Shown: positions 1 through 7,297 of the stretch, piece after piece | How the letters are laid out: every line of letters begins with the position of its first letter | Position numbering within the stretch: the first letter of the stretch is position 1 | NCBI GenBank assembly: GCA_012974475.1 | Contig: JAAXQD010000073.1 | Location: 1-20,359 of the forward strand | DNA: 20,359 bases | From: Desulfobacterales bacterium | GTDB taxonomy: Bacteria > Desulfobacterota > Desulfobacteria > Desulfobacterales > UBA11574 | Reading direction: 5' to 3' | The notes under the pieces: generated by a model | What the model saw: the letters and a program-made list of their open reading frames with translations, nothing else | The model's database searches: none | Told to the model about the DNA's origin: nothing | Position numbers and translations under genes: made by a program

Positions 1-53
1 GTCTTTTCATGGGTGTTTTTTACTTCCAGATATTTTTACATGAAATATTCCGA

Positions 54-1223
54 TTAGTAAAACCTGATTTCAGGCCGCCGATCTTCCGGACACTGTCTTA
101 AAAAATACTGATCCGTCATTCCGGCAATAAAATCCCTTACGATTTCCTCTTTTGGGTAATTATCCAGGTAATCTTCCGACATATTTTCCAGGAACCCGGT
201 AAATATCACCGACGACCGATTTTCGGTTTCAATATCTTCAAGATATGTTTCAAACAGCATCTTAAAAAGTTTTTTTATGGTTCCTGAATCCTTTTTTATT
301 TTTGGATTCATATAAATACGTTCCAGGTTAAATCCCTTCAATCGCTTTAATGCACCGGAAACTTCCCGGCTGAACGCGATATAGCTGTTTTGAAAGCTGT
401 TGTTGATAATATCGGTCACAAGATTATACACGATGGTTCCGTTGGTGCTTCCGAGGATATCGACACTCTCCTTGGGAAGATCGGACCGTTTGATCATATT
501 GAGCCGGATGGCATCCTCTATGTCACGACCGATGTAGCTGATGGTATCTGCCATGCGGACCACACATCCCTCTATGGTCATTGGGATGAGTTTGGTCGAT
601 GGATCGGCTTTTTTAACGGACATTTCTCTTTCGAGGGTCTCAAATGTTTTTTCCCGATCCGGTTTGAGCGCTTGATTATGAATTTCACCGTCATGGCACA
701 GTATTCCGTCGAGTGTCTGAAGGCACAGATTCCACCCCCTGCCCTTGCGTTCCACCCGGTCTAAAAACTGTACGCTCTGGACATTGTGCTGAAAATAACC
801 GATACCGCTGGCATCACAAAGTTCGGATAAGAACCTTTCGCCGTCATGACCGAACGGTGTATGGCCGATATCATGTCCCAGCGCAATGGCTTCGATGAGA
901 TCTTCGTTGAACCCCAGATATCTGCCGATGGTCCTTGAAATTTTCGACACCAGCTGGACGTGGAGAACACGATGGGTAATATGATCATGGCGAATCAGAT
1001 AAAAGACCTGGGTTTTGTCGATATATCTCGTGTATGCCCGGGAATGGAGTATGCGGTCGACATCCACCGAGAATGTCTGTCGGTATCCTTCCGCAAGACG
1101 TTCATCGTGGAATCGCCGGACCCCTGCTGAACTCATGGTGGCCAGAGGAGACAATATTTGACTTTCTCGGCGTGCCAAGGCGCTGCTGATCCCGTTAAGA
1201 TTTTTGTTTTTAAATTTTTCCAT
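54..1223 (-). CDS. dgt: dGTPase-type HD-domain triphosphohydrolase
   Basis: Probable deoxynucleoside triphosphate triphosphohydrolase, a cytosolic metal-dependent enzyme that removes tripphosphate from dNTPs (dGTP in the founding member). The 389-aa protein shows the HD signature in order: H88 in RVLH, then H117-D118 in GHDIGHTPFGHDGE, and D226 in RMADTISYIGRDIEDAI. The FQHN segment (145-148) is also typical of the dGTPase family, and the length fits the shorter 'type 2' dGTPases. The start ATG lies inside the end of the upstream ATP-grasp gene (14-bp overlap), so translation is probably coupled; no strong Shine-Dalgarno sequence is visible. It is the last gene of the minus-strand string that begins with the sigma factor. 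Family assignment is firm; the substrate may be another dNTP. Confidence 0.92.
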   Translation of the reverse strand: MEKFKNKNLNGISSALARRESQILSPLATMSSAGVRRFHDERLAEGYRQTFSVDVDRILHSRAYTRYIDKTQVFYLIRHDHITHRVLHVQLVSKISRTIGRYLGFNEDLIEAIALGHDIGHTPFGHDGERFLSELCDASGIGYFQHNVQSVQFLDRVERKGRGWNLCLQTLDGILCHDGEIHNQALKPDREKTFETLEREMSVKKADPSTKLIPMTIEGCVVRMADTISYIGRDIEDAIRLNMIKRSDLPKESVDILGSTNGTIVYNLVTDIINNSFQNSYIAFSREVSGALKRLKGFNLERIYMNPKIKKDSGTIKKLFKMLFETYLEDIETENRSSVIFTGFLENMSEDYLDNYPKEEIVRDFIAGMTDQYFLRQCPEDRRPEIRFY

Positions 1224-2001
1224 CTTCGATCATTTTCTCCATAAACTTCATGTAATCTATCCCTGCCTTTCTGAATCCTTCTTTCCCATATTTCATGTTG
1301 GCTTCAAGAACATAGAGTTGGCCGTCATTTTCGATGATATCGATACCGACATCGTCCCACTGACATTTTCGGGCGGTATTCAGGGCAAGATCGAGAACAT
1401 CTTGGGGTATGGGGTCCAGGCTAACGGTTGCACCCACAGCAAGATTGCTTCTAAATTCACCCGCGGGCGCTATGCGCCAGTAGGCATGTGCAATTTCATC
1501 TCCGACGACGACCACCCGAACATCGCGGTCGCACGGTATATACTCCTGAATATATGCCGGAGTGGCCAAGCTGCAATAACGATGAAGATCGTCCGGATTT
1601 TCGACGAGAAAAACCCCCCTTCCCATGGCCGATCCTCTGGGAATCTTCGCTATATAAGGGAACTGGAAATGCCTGCCGATCATGCCTTTTTGCCGTTTTC
1701 CATAAAACACCCGTGTTTTGGGATGGGGTATTTCGAGAAGATCAAACAGTGCCGTCTGCTTGATCTTATCCTGAACACATTTATAGGTGTGATAACTGGG
1801 AAACGTTTTTTTTCCCATGGCATCAAAAAGTTCTGCATAAAAGGTGGTCGGATAGTATATTTTTTGGGCCTTGCGGATCATTTCCGCCGCGTTAGGGCTG
1901 TAATCACTGAAATTCGGCCGCACACCCAGTGTAACAACATTTTTACAGGCTCTGAGGCGGGCCTCCAGAGCAACGACTTTTTTAGAATTTCTCCGGGTCA
2001 T
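1210..2001 (-). CDS. RimK-like ATP-grasp ligase
   Basis: A 263-aa ATP-grasp enzyme of the RimK (S6 glutamyl ligase) / glutathione-synthetase-like group; such proteins join a carboxylate to an amine through an acyl-phosphate. Visible landmarks are DKIKQTALFDLLEIPHPKT (78-96, start of the ATP-grasp fold), AKIPRGSAMGRGV (118-130, lysine and glycine-rich loop), YIQEYIP (150-156), RDVRVVVVGDEIAHAYWR (159-176), FRSNLAVGA (183-191), and the metal-binding run VGIDII...LYVLEAN (218-235, with D221, E233 and N235). An in-frame TAA directly precedes the ATG, which therefore fixes the most upstream ATG. The 3' end overlaps the HD phosphohydrolase by 14 bp. The acceptor substrate cannot be read from sequence. 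ATP-grasp fold is certain, ligase specificity unknown. Confidence 0.85.
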   Translation of the reverse strand: MTRRNSKKVVALEARLRACKNVVTLGVRPNFSDYSPNAAEMIRKAQKIYYPTTFYAELFDAMGKKTFPSYHTYKCVQDKIKQTALFDLLEIPHPKTRVFYGKRQKGMIGRHFQFPYIAKIPRGSAMGRGVFLVENPDDLHRYCSLATPAYIQEYIPCDRDVRVVVVGDEIAHAYWRIAPAGEFRSNLAVGATVSLDPIPQDVLDLALNTARKCQWDDVGIDIIENDGQLYVLEANMKYGKEGFRKAGIDYMKFMEKMIEDGKI

Positions 2002-2162
2002 TTAAACAGTCTTTTTATGATATCGCGGCTTCGTTGGGTATAACTCTCCGGCCAGTGTATTCTCTTCAGCAAAACGCATCTCTTTTGCGCTGTCCATTGA
2101 ATTATATTTTCGAATATTTTAAAGACCCGATAAATTCTTCGCGAAAAATTCGGGCCAAAGCG

Positions 2163-3014
2163 CTATTCCGGCGGTGTTAAAACAAACACGGACGGGGAGA
2201 CAATCGCGTCGACCCAGTATCGGTCCACATCGATCTGAAAATCCGAGCCATCGTTGTTTGAAACCAGCAATCGAGATGGAATCCGATACCCGTTTACCGC
2301 CCGCATTCTATCAAACTCAACCCGATATGCAAGGGTGCCGGTTGCGTTAAACATTTCCACCTTCTGAACATTTTTTTTCTTTTCATCAAGGTATATCTTC
2401 TCGAGGATGTCCCCCCATTTTTTTTTAAGAACAAGAACATATCCATTTTGACCCGAACCTTTACTTCCATTTCGTGTCGAAACCATATGACCTTCAGTGT
2501 TGTAAACGTAAGATCTGTTGTCCGTTAAAACCACAGTATCATATGAATGGATCGGAACACGGCCGGCCAAAATATCAACCATATCTTCAGTTTTTACGGA
2601 AATTGTTAGAAGTCTTCTCATGGAAGAAGCTGTTGCAGGTTTTTTATAAAAATCACCACTGGAATGGGAATTAAGATAGAGCCATTGACCGTCACTGGCA
2701 ACACTGACCATGGGCTGTCCTGAAACGCTGCTTAAAACGATCCGGATTCTGTCAGGCGCTGACGCGATCCATGCGATTCGGCCGGCAACGTCTTTTTTTT
2801 TGTTTTTCCGGAATTTTATGTTGCCCACACCTTTGAAGGTCTTGAGTTTAATATTTTGATTCTCTATCGTCGAAATGATCTTTTCAGCTTCGAGTGAAAT
2901 ACGGTCCTTGGGTCTTTCGGAAACCCTTGGGGAAAGGATGGTGCAGGCTGAGAAAAAAAAAGTGACGACAAAAAGAATCGAAGGAATCTGAATATATCGG
3001 GTCGTGTATGTCAT
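2163..3014 (-). CDS. LolB/DUF4292-like outer-membrane lipoprotein
   Basis: A 283-aa predicted lipoprotein. Residues 1-23 form a signal peptide (hydrophobic ILFVVTFFFSA) ending in a lipobox with Cys24. The mature part reads like the LolA/LolB-type beta fold grouped as DUF4292: a strand-rich stretch with KTFKGVGNIKF (58-68), RIAWIASAPDRIRI, then DGQWLYLNSHSSGDFYK and a C-terminal YRIPSRLLV segment. In related bacteria this gene follows a TPR lipoprotein and is thought to receive or place lipoproteins at the outer membrane; that role is inferred. Start and stop overlap the upstream TPR gene by 4 bp (ATGA), a sign of translational coupling. Downstream 161 bp separate it from the ATP-grasp gene. 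Lipoprotein nature is clear, exact function less so. Confidence 0.78.
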   Translation of the reverse strand: MTYTTRYIQIPSILFVVTFFFSACTILSPRVSERPKDRISLEAEKIISTIENQNIKLKTFKGVGNIKFRKNKKKDVAGRIAWIASAPDRIRIVLSSVSGQPMVSVASDGQWLYLNSHSSGDFYKKPATASSMRRLLTISVKTEDMVDILAGRVPIHSYDTVVLTDNRSYVYNTEGHMVSTRNGSKGSGQNGYVLVLKKKWGDILEKIYLDEKKKNVQKVEMFNATGTLAYRVEFDRMRAVNGYRIPSRLLVSNNDGSDFQIDVDRYWVDAIVSPSVFVLTPPE

Positions 3015-4729
3015 TTGCCGGTCAATTCCTGGATCTTTTTTTCTATATTCTCCTTGTCTTCATTTTTGTTCAACAACGAACGTTTGTAGAATTCCAGCGC
3101 TTTTTCCTTATGGCTTATTTCAAGGTATGCATCTCCCATATGTTCGAGGATAATCGGATCGTCGGGGACCAGACTGACAGCCTTTTCCAAATATTTCACC
3201 GCTTCTTCGAAAAGTCCTTTTTTAAAATATACCCAGCCCAGACTGTCGGTAATATACCCGTCATCAGGTTTTTCTTCCAATGCCGCTTTAATGAGACGTT
3301 CAGCCTCATCCAGTTTCTCTCCAAGATCTGCATAGGTATAACCGAGATAGTTCAATGCCGTGGCATCCTTTGGATCCAGTCTGATCACCGTTTTCATCGC
3401 GTTGATTGAATCCGCTTTCCGACCCCATTTATCATATACAACACCCAGACGAAAATAAAATCGGGTATTGTCGGGTTCCATTTCAAGTCCCTGCTTAAGA
3501 ACATTTTCAGCTTTTGAAAATTCTTTGTTTTCTTCATAAAGGGAACCCAGATAAAGCAACAGATCCGAATTGTCGGGGACGATTTTAATGACACTGTTTA
3601 AATAATCGATGGCGTGTTCAGTTTTTTTCTGTTCCTGGTATAAAAATGCAATCCGAACCGCGGCTTCCTGATAAAAGTTGGAATCCGGAGTCACTTTTTT
3701 AAAATGCTCGATGGCCTTGTCCCATTCTTTTTTCCCATCCAGTGCAACACCGGCCACATAATGAAGATCCGAACTGTCCGGAGAACCCTTTAACATACCC
3801 TCAAGAATGACCACTGCCGCCCCATATTTCTTGGGTTCCAAATAGCGCTGAGCAACCGTTCGGACAACTTCTTTTTCACTGTCGCTTCTGACCCCCAGAT
3901 CCTGAAAAATTTTTTCTGAATGGGACAACCTCCCCTTCTGCTGGTAATAATACCCCAACTCCATAGCCGCCCTTATATTTCGTGGATCTTTTTCAAGAAT
4001 TTCCTGGTACAGCCGTATAATTTCTTTGTCTTTGCCCCTTTTTTTATACAGATCCAGCAGTTCAAAACGCGGCTCCTCAAGATCGGAATTTAATTCTATG
4101 GTTTGTCTGAATTCTTTTTCCGCCTTTTTGAGATTCCCTTTGGCAGCATAAATTTTTCCAATGAAGAAATGTCCCGCATAGGATCCCGGGAAGTTCCTGA
4201 CAAGTTGTTGGTAGACCCTTAATGCTTCATCCAGTTTGTTTTCCTGCATATACAGACCGCCCAAAAGCAAATAGACATCCTTCTGTTTCGGATCTAGGGA
4301 AATCACTTTTTCATACGCTTTTTCAGCAGGATCAATCAGTTTAAGCGTCTGATTCAACCTTCCGGATATGACCAGCGCAGGAACGTTTTCGGGCTCTTTT
4401 GCAATCACCGTTTCGACAATTTTGATGGCGCTTTGGGGGTCCTTTTGGCGGAGATGCACGAGTGCCAACTCTAATTGCAGATAGGAGGATTCAGGGTCTT
4501 CCTGAATCGCTTTATTCAGATAATCAATCGCCTTGTCCAGGTTGCCTTTTTTTCGCTGAAACTGGGCCTCTGAATAGTAATAATAGGGACTTTCATGTTC
4601 AACCGGACCTATCGCCGCCTCGCCTTGATCTTGATCGAAGGTTTCAGCGGGCTTTACATACTGCGTACAACCGGAAAAAATTAAAATGACCATACCAACG
4701 ATGGTCAAGTTTAAAAAACTGTCCTTCAT
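3011..4729 (-). CDS. TPR-repeat lipoprotein
   Basis: A 572-aa lipoprotein made almost entirely of tetratricopeptide repeats. Residues 1-20 are a lipoprotein signal peptide with lipobox IFSGC, Cys21. From about residue 50 to 555 the 34-residue TPR pattern recurs roughly 14-15 times (for example YLQLELALVHLRQKDPQSAI, and near the end SLGWVYFKKGLFEEAVKYLE). The paired segment LNYLGYTYADLGEKLDEAE (459-477) plus DDGYITDSLGWVYFKKG is a conserved block in TPR proteins of this kind. It is likely a periplasm-facing scaffold tethered to a membrane. A good Shine-Dalgarno sequence (GAGGAAG) lies just upstream, overlapping the end of the sigma-factor gene 17 bp away. It overlaps the LolB-like gene by 4 bp, so the two lipoproteins are probably made together. 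Confidence 0.88.
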   Translation of the reverse strand: MKDSFLNLTIVGMVILIFSGCTQYVKPAETFDQDQGEAAIGPVEHESPYYYYSEAQFQRKKGNLDKAIDYLNKAIQEDPESSYLQLELALVHLRQKDPQSAIKIVETVIAKEPENVPALVISGRLNQTLKLIDPAEKAYEKVISLDPKQKDVYLLLGGLYMQENKLDEALRVYQQLVRNFPGSYAGHFFIGKIYAAKGNLKKAEKEFRQTIELNSDLEEPRFELLDLYKKRGKDKEIIRLYQEILEKDPRNIRAAMELGYYYQQKGRLSHSEKIFQDLGVRSDSEKEVVRTVAQRYLEPKKYGAAVVILEGMLKGSPDSSDLHYVAGVALDGKKEWDKAIEHFKKVTPDSNFYQEAAVRIAFLYQEQKKTEHAIDYLNSVIKIVPDNSDLLLYLGSLYEENKEFSKAENVLKQGLEMEPDNTRFYFRLGVVYDKWGRKADSINAMKTVIRLDPKDATALNYLGYTYADLGEKLDEAERLIKAALEEKPDDGYITDSLGWVYFKKGLFEEAVKYLEKAVSLVPDDPIILEHMGDAYLEISHKEKALEFYKRSLLNKNEDKENIEKKIQELTGK

Positions 4730-4746
4730 TTTTATATACTTCCTCT

Positions 4747-5727
4747 TTAATCAGAGACATTGACGTTTTCGTAAGAATCAAAATCGGGGATTTCCCGCTT
4801 GAAAAAGTCTCTTAGCTTCTTGATAATGTTTTTTTCTACCTGACGGACACGTTCCCTTGATATATTGTAGCGGTCACCGATCTGCTGCAACGTTGCAGGA
4901 GCGTCGGCAAAAATTCGACGGTCAAATATTTCAAGTTCCCTTAACGTCATGGTTTTTTTGAACTCTTCAATTTTATTATGAAGAAGGGCCTCGATCTCCT
5001 TCTTGGCCACCTGATCTTCTGTTGATTCGGCGTCTGTATTTATAAAATCTATCCTTTCCGTATCTGAATCATCTTTCAATGGCGCATCCAGAGAGACGTC
5101 CCAGCCGTCCAGCCGCTGGTCCATATCTATGATTTCGCGTTCGGATACGCCCAGTCTCTCGGAAAGAAGCTTCGGTTTCGGATCAAACCCCTGGTCAATC
5201 AGTTTCTGTTTTTCTTTTTTTAGCTTAAAGAACAGTTTCCGCTGCCCCTGGGTCGTTCCGATTTTTACGAGGCGCCAGTTGTCCATAATGAATTTGAGAA
5301 TATAGGCTTTTATCCAAAATGAAGCGTAATATGAGAACTTGACATTTTTGTAGGGATCAAATTTTTGAACCGCCTGCATCAGTCCGATATTGCCTTCCTG
5401 AATCAGGTCTAAAAGATTCTGCATCCAGACCCGCTGAAATTCCAAGGCGATCTTTACCACAAGTCTAAGGTTGGCGGTCACCATAATGTATGCAGACTCA
5501 CTGTCCCCCTCCTCCTGAACTTTTTTGCCGAGTTCAATCTCCTGCTCTCTGGTAAGGAGCTTGTATTTACTGATTTCCGCCAGATATCTTTGGAGCGGGT
5601 CATACTTAACCAGGGCCGTATCCGAGGAAAGATCCTTGGCCTTTGCGCCATTGCCGGTAGATTTGTCAGTCTTTATGAGATCCGTTTTTTTCTGGGTGCT
5701 TTTTTTTCTTGTTGTCTTTTTTTTCAT
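4747..5727 (-). CDS. rpoH: RNA polymerase sigma-32 family factor (RpoH-type)
   Basis: A 326-aa sigma-70-family factor most like sigma-32. Order of regions: lysine-rich low-complexity N-terminus (1-40), region 1.2 (YLAEISKYKLLTREQEIELG, 48-67), region 2 core and -10 recognition (about 80-153, including NIGLMQAVQKFDPYKNVKFS), the RpoH box QRKLFFKLKK (162-171), region 3, and region 4 with helix-turn-helix TLQQIGDRYNISRERVRQVE (279-298). The RpoH box is diagnostic for heat-shock type sigma factors and binds core polymerase. The first ATG is preceded closely by an in-frame stop, so the start is bounded, but the Shine-Dalgarno sequence is poor. It heads a string with two envelope lipoproteins, so an envelope or heat stress regulon is plausible. 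The basic N-terminal tail of about 40 residues is extra relative to E. coli RpoH. Confidence 0.9.
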   Translation of the reverse strand: MKKKTTRKKSTQKKTDLIKTDKSTGNGAKAKDLSSDTALVKYDPLQRYLAEISKYKLLTREQEIELGKKVQEEGDSESAYIMVTANLRLVVKIALEFQRVWMQNLLDLIQEGNIGLMQAVQKFDPYKNVKFSYYASFWIKAYILKFIMDNWRLVKIGTTQGQRKLFFKLKKEKQKLIDQGFDPKPKLLSERLGVSEREIIDMDQRLDGWDVSLDAPLKDDSDTERIDFINTDAESTEDQVAKKEIEALLHNKIEEFKKTMTLRELEIFDRRIFADAPATLQQIGDRYNISRERVRQVEKNIIKKLRDFFKREIPDFDSYENVNVSD

Positions 5728-5843
5728 AATAACATTTCAATGGGACATGGCATACGCGGAAGAACCTACCGCCCAATCAATCCAAATATTTTTTATGGAC
5801 ATGACAACGGGCATATGTTATTTACAGGTTTTTAATTTTTCGG

Positions 5844-5920
<77 letters not shown>

Positions 5921-5938
5921 ATTTTTCAGTTAGTTAGC

Positions 5939-6619
5939 CTATCCTGTCGACTCCCTTTTTACTTCACGGTCAAGAGAATGGTCAAGATTTGATATTTGAC
6001 CATCAATCCACATAGTATATTTATCTATTGCTTTTCTCAACGCATCCTCACCCGGAGCCATATAGTGAATGTCCATTCCCTTCAAGCTATGCCCTAAAAT
6101 CAAGTCTCTATGCACCTTGTCAACTCCAGCATTGAGCATATTGGTTTTTACCGTCCTGCGTATGTCGTGAAATATAATTCCGTTCGGTGTTTTAGTACCA
6201 TGAGGGATTTCGGCTTCTTTACAGACGGTTTTGAAAGACCTTTTCAGGCCTCCGGGGCTTGTAATGGGCTGCCCTTTGTATGTAAAGACATAATCGTGCA
6301 GAATCGCTCTCGGGAGTGAATCCAGTGTTTTTTTCACATTATGGTTTATTGGAATATTTTTGGGTCTTCCCTCTTTTGTGACCTCCTCAGGCAACCTTAT
6401 ATAATTATTAACCCTATCAACATATGTCCATTTTAGCAACCTTAATTCACCGACGCGCATCCCTGTGTTAAATGCGAATATAAGATTTAAGTTTCTCGAC
6501 CGATTCAAGCCCAAATACCAGCCGGTCAATTTCTGAAAGGTCTTTGTCGATTCTGGCAGCACATCAAATATTCTTTTCTCACGCTTTTGAACCGTCCTTT
6601 TAGCAAGAGCGGCCTGCAT
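5939..6619 (-). CDS. Tyrosine recombinase (phage-type integrase), N-terminally truncated
   Basis: A 226-aa protein equal to just the catalytic domain of a tyrosine site-specific recombinase, which breaks and rejoins DNA through a phosphotyrosine link. All six catalytic residues are present: R55 (GMRVGE), K82 (TKEGRPK), H151 and R154 (FHDIRR), H177 (LGHS) and Y186 (DIHY). Full-length integrases are usually 330-420 aa and carry arm-binding and core-binding domains before this point; here an in-frame TAG sits directly upstream of the start codon and no such domain is readable upstream. It converges on the tRNA-Arg gene, the usual arrangement for elements inserted in tRNA 3' ends. A consensus-like promoter lies about 50 bp upstream. 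It may be an element remnant, or an active minimal recombinase; only the catalytic fold is certain. Confidence 0.85.
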   Translation of the reverse strand: MQAALAKRTVQKREKRIFDVLPESTKTFQKLTGWYLGLNRSRNLNLIFAFNTGMRVGELRLLKWTYVDRVNNYIRLPEEVTKEGRPKNIPINHNVKKTLDSLPRAILHDYVFTYKGQPITSPGGLKRSFKTVCKEAEIPHGTKTPNGIIFHDIRRTVKTNMLNAGVDKVHRDLILGHSLKGMDIHYMAPGEDALRKAIDKYTMWIDGQISNLDHSLDREVKRESTG

Positions 6620-6649
6620 CGCCTATCCCGTGGTTTTTTTAAAACCCCA

Positions 6650-6677
6650 TTGACATACCACAATGTGTTATTATTAT
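6650..6677 (+). promoter_or_regulatory. Divergent sigma-70-like promoter
   Basis: On the plus strand TTGACA (6650-6655) is followed after 16 bp by TATTAT (6672-6677), or after 17 bp by ATTATA. The -10 region overlaps that of the integrase promoter on the other strand. A transcript would start near 6684 and meet the hairpin at 6725-6752 after about 70 nt. Confidence 0.4.
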
Positions 6678-6700
6678 ATGATCGTTAGGCCAATAATCAA
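6673..6700 (-). promoter_or_regulatory. Sigma-70-like promoter of the integrase
   Basis: On the minus strand TTGATT (6700-6695) and TATAAT (6678-6673) are separated by 16 bp, close to the sigma-70 consensus. Transcription would start near 6666 and reach the integrase ATG at 6619 after about 47 nt. The -35 box is one half of a 12-bp palindrome, so binding of a repressor there could block it. Confidence 0.55.
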
Positions 6701-6706
6701 TTGATT
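6695..6706. promoter_or_regulatory. Perfect 12-bp palindrome, possible operator
   Basis: AATCAATTGATT is a perfect palindrome. It contains the -35 box of the integrase promoter and lies at the start of the predicted divergent transcript, a position suited to a repressor or to integrase autoregulation. No regulator gene is adjacent. A 12-bp AT-rich palindrome can also arise by chance. Confidence 0.35.
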
Positions 6707-6724
6707 TATGACCTGACCTCCTTT

Positions 6725-6752
6725 AGCCCCTGGGACCCACCTCCCGGGGGCT
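6725..6752 (+). terminator. Strong GC hairpin, terminator- or attenuator-like
   Basis: AGCCCC T GGGA pairs with TCCC G GGGGCT (11-bp stem including one U-G pair) around the 6-nt loop CCCACC, followed by TTTAAT. The stem is strong but the U-tract is short. It lies about 40-70 nt after the predicted plus-strand start site. Confidence 0.5.
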
Positions 6753-6831
6753 TTAATACAAGAGATTTCTTCTTTTTTTTAATCTCCTTTTACCTCTGCA
6801 GAATGACAGGGGATTTTTGCCTTTGCATTAA

Positions 6832-6896
6832 AAGCCTGGGTCGTATCCTGAATTTGTGCGAGAAAATGTAGCCTCCCACCAATACGGCCCAGGCTT
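6832..6896. repeat. 15-bp inverted repeat with 35-nt loop
   Basis: AAGCCTGGGTCGTAT (6832-6846) is matched by the inverse ATACGGCCCAGGCTT (6882-6896), 14 of 15 positions, the one difference giving a G-U pair in plus-strand RNA. There is no T-run, so it is a poor terminator. It could be the ends of a tiny mobile-element relic, an operator, or an RNA structure. Confidence 0.6.
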
Positions 6897-7297
6897 CACT
6901 TCGATGATTTACTCTTGCCAAGAAAGTTTCTGAAGGTAGAGCCATTTAAAACGCTTCGGGAAAAAAGTCAGAGATGAAGCTTATGGGACTATATATATTT
7001 TGGACACTAATAAGGACGGCACGTTGGTGGATTGTATTCGCCTTGCTCACCGTACCGGCATCGGCGCGGGAAGAGACATCCACGAATTCAATATATTAAA
7101 GAATCCGTTGAAAATTGTCAACAAACGCTATATGGTCTCATTTTTTGCTCCCCCCATGGTTAAATTTTGTTCTTTTTGGGACAAAAAGTCTGTTAACAAT
7201 CATAGGACGTTAAAATACATTAATGTCGAATTTCGCGGGTATCCCTTGGAAATGCTTCATCCGCAATTCCAGAGGATCCGGGTTGGGAATATAACTC

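Larger units (their letters stand above)
6684..6756 (+). ncRNA. Possible short leader or small RNA
   Basis: The stretch between the plus-strand promoter-like sequence and the hairpin has no meaningful reading frame (an ATG is followed after one codon by TGA). If transcribed it would give a ~70-nt RNA with two CCTCC anti-Shine-Dalgarno-like segments, one just before the terminator stem and one overlapping its loop and 3' arm. This rests only on promoter and hairpin patterns. Confidence 0.2.
6620..7297. other. Gene-poor accessory stretch beside the integrase
   Basis: These 678 bases have no convincing gene. Besides the promoter-like sequences, the palindrome, the hairpin and the inverted repeat listed separately, the plus strand has a 41-aa frame at 6974-7099 whose translation resembles a membrane segment or signal peptide (WWIVFALLTVPASA) and then stops, and an overlapping 103-aa TTG-initiated frame from 7000 without recognisable features. 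Both may be gene fragments. Base composition is more AT-rich than in neighbouring genes. No copy of the tRNA-Arg 3' end is seen here. Confidence 0.5.

Noticed and set aside
1..53. Start of a further minus-strand gene at the window edge (ATG at 8-10)
   Set aside because: Only three codons are inside the window and no good ribosome-binding site is near.
390..764. 124-aa plus-strand open frame
   Set aside because: Antisense to the HD phosphohydrolase, no motif, no ribosome-binding site.
1204..2043. 279-aa open frame on the plus strand
   Set aside because: It lies antisense to the ATP-grasp gene, which has clear motifs; the plus frame has no recognisable domain.
2002..2162. Short frames between the LolB-like and ATP-grasp genes (31 aa ending directly before the ATP-grasp ATG, and a frame ending with an ATGA overlap)
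   Set aside because: No clear Shine-Dalgarno sequence or known motif in either; could be remnant of a lost gene but not supportable.
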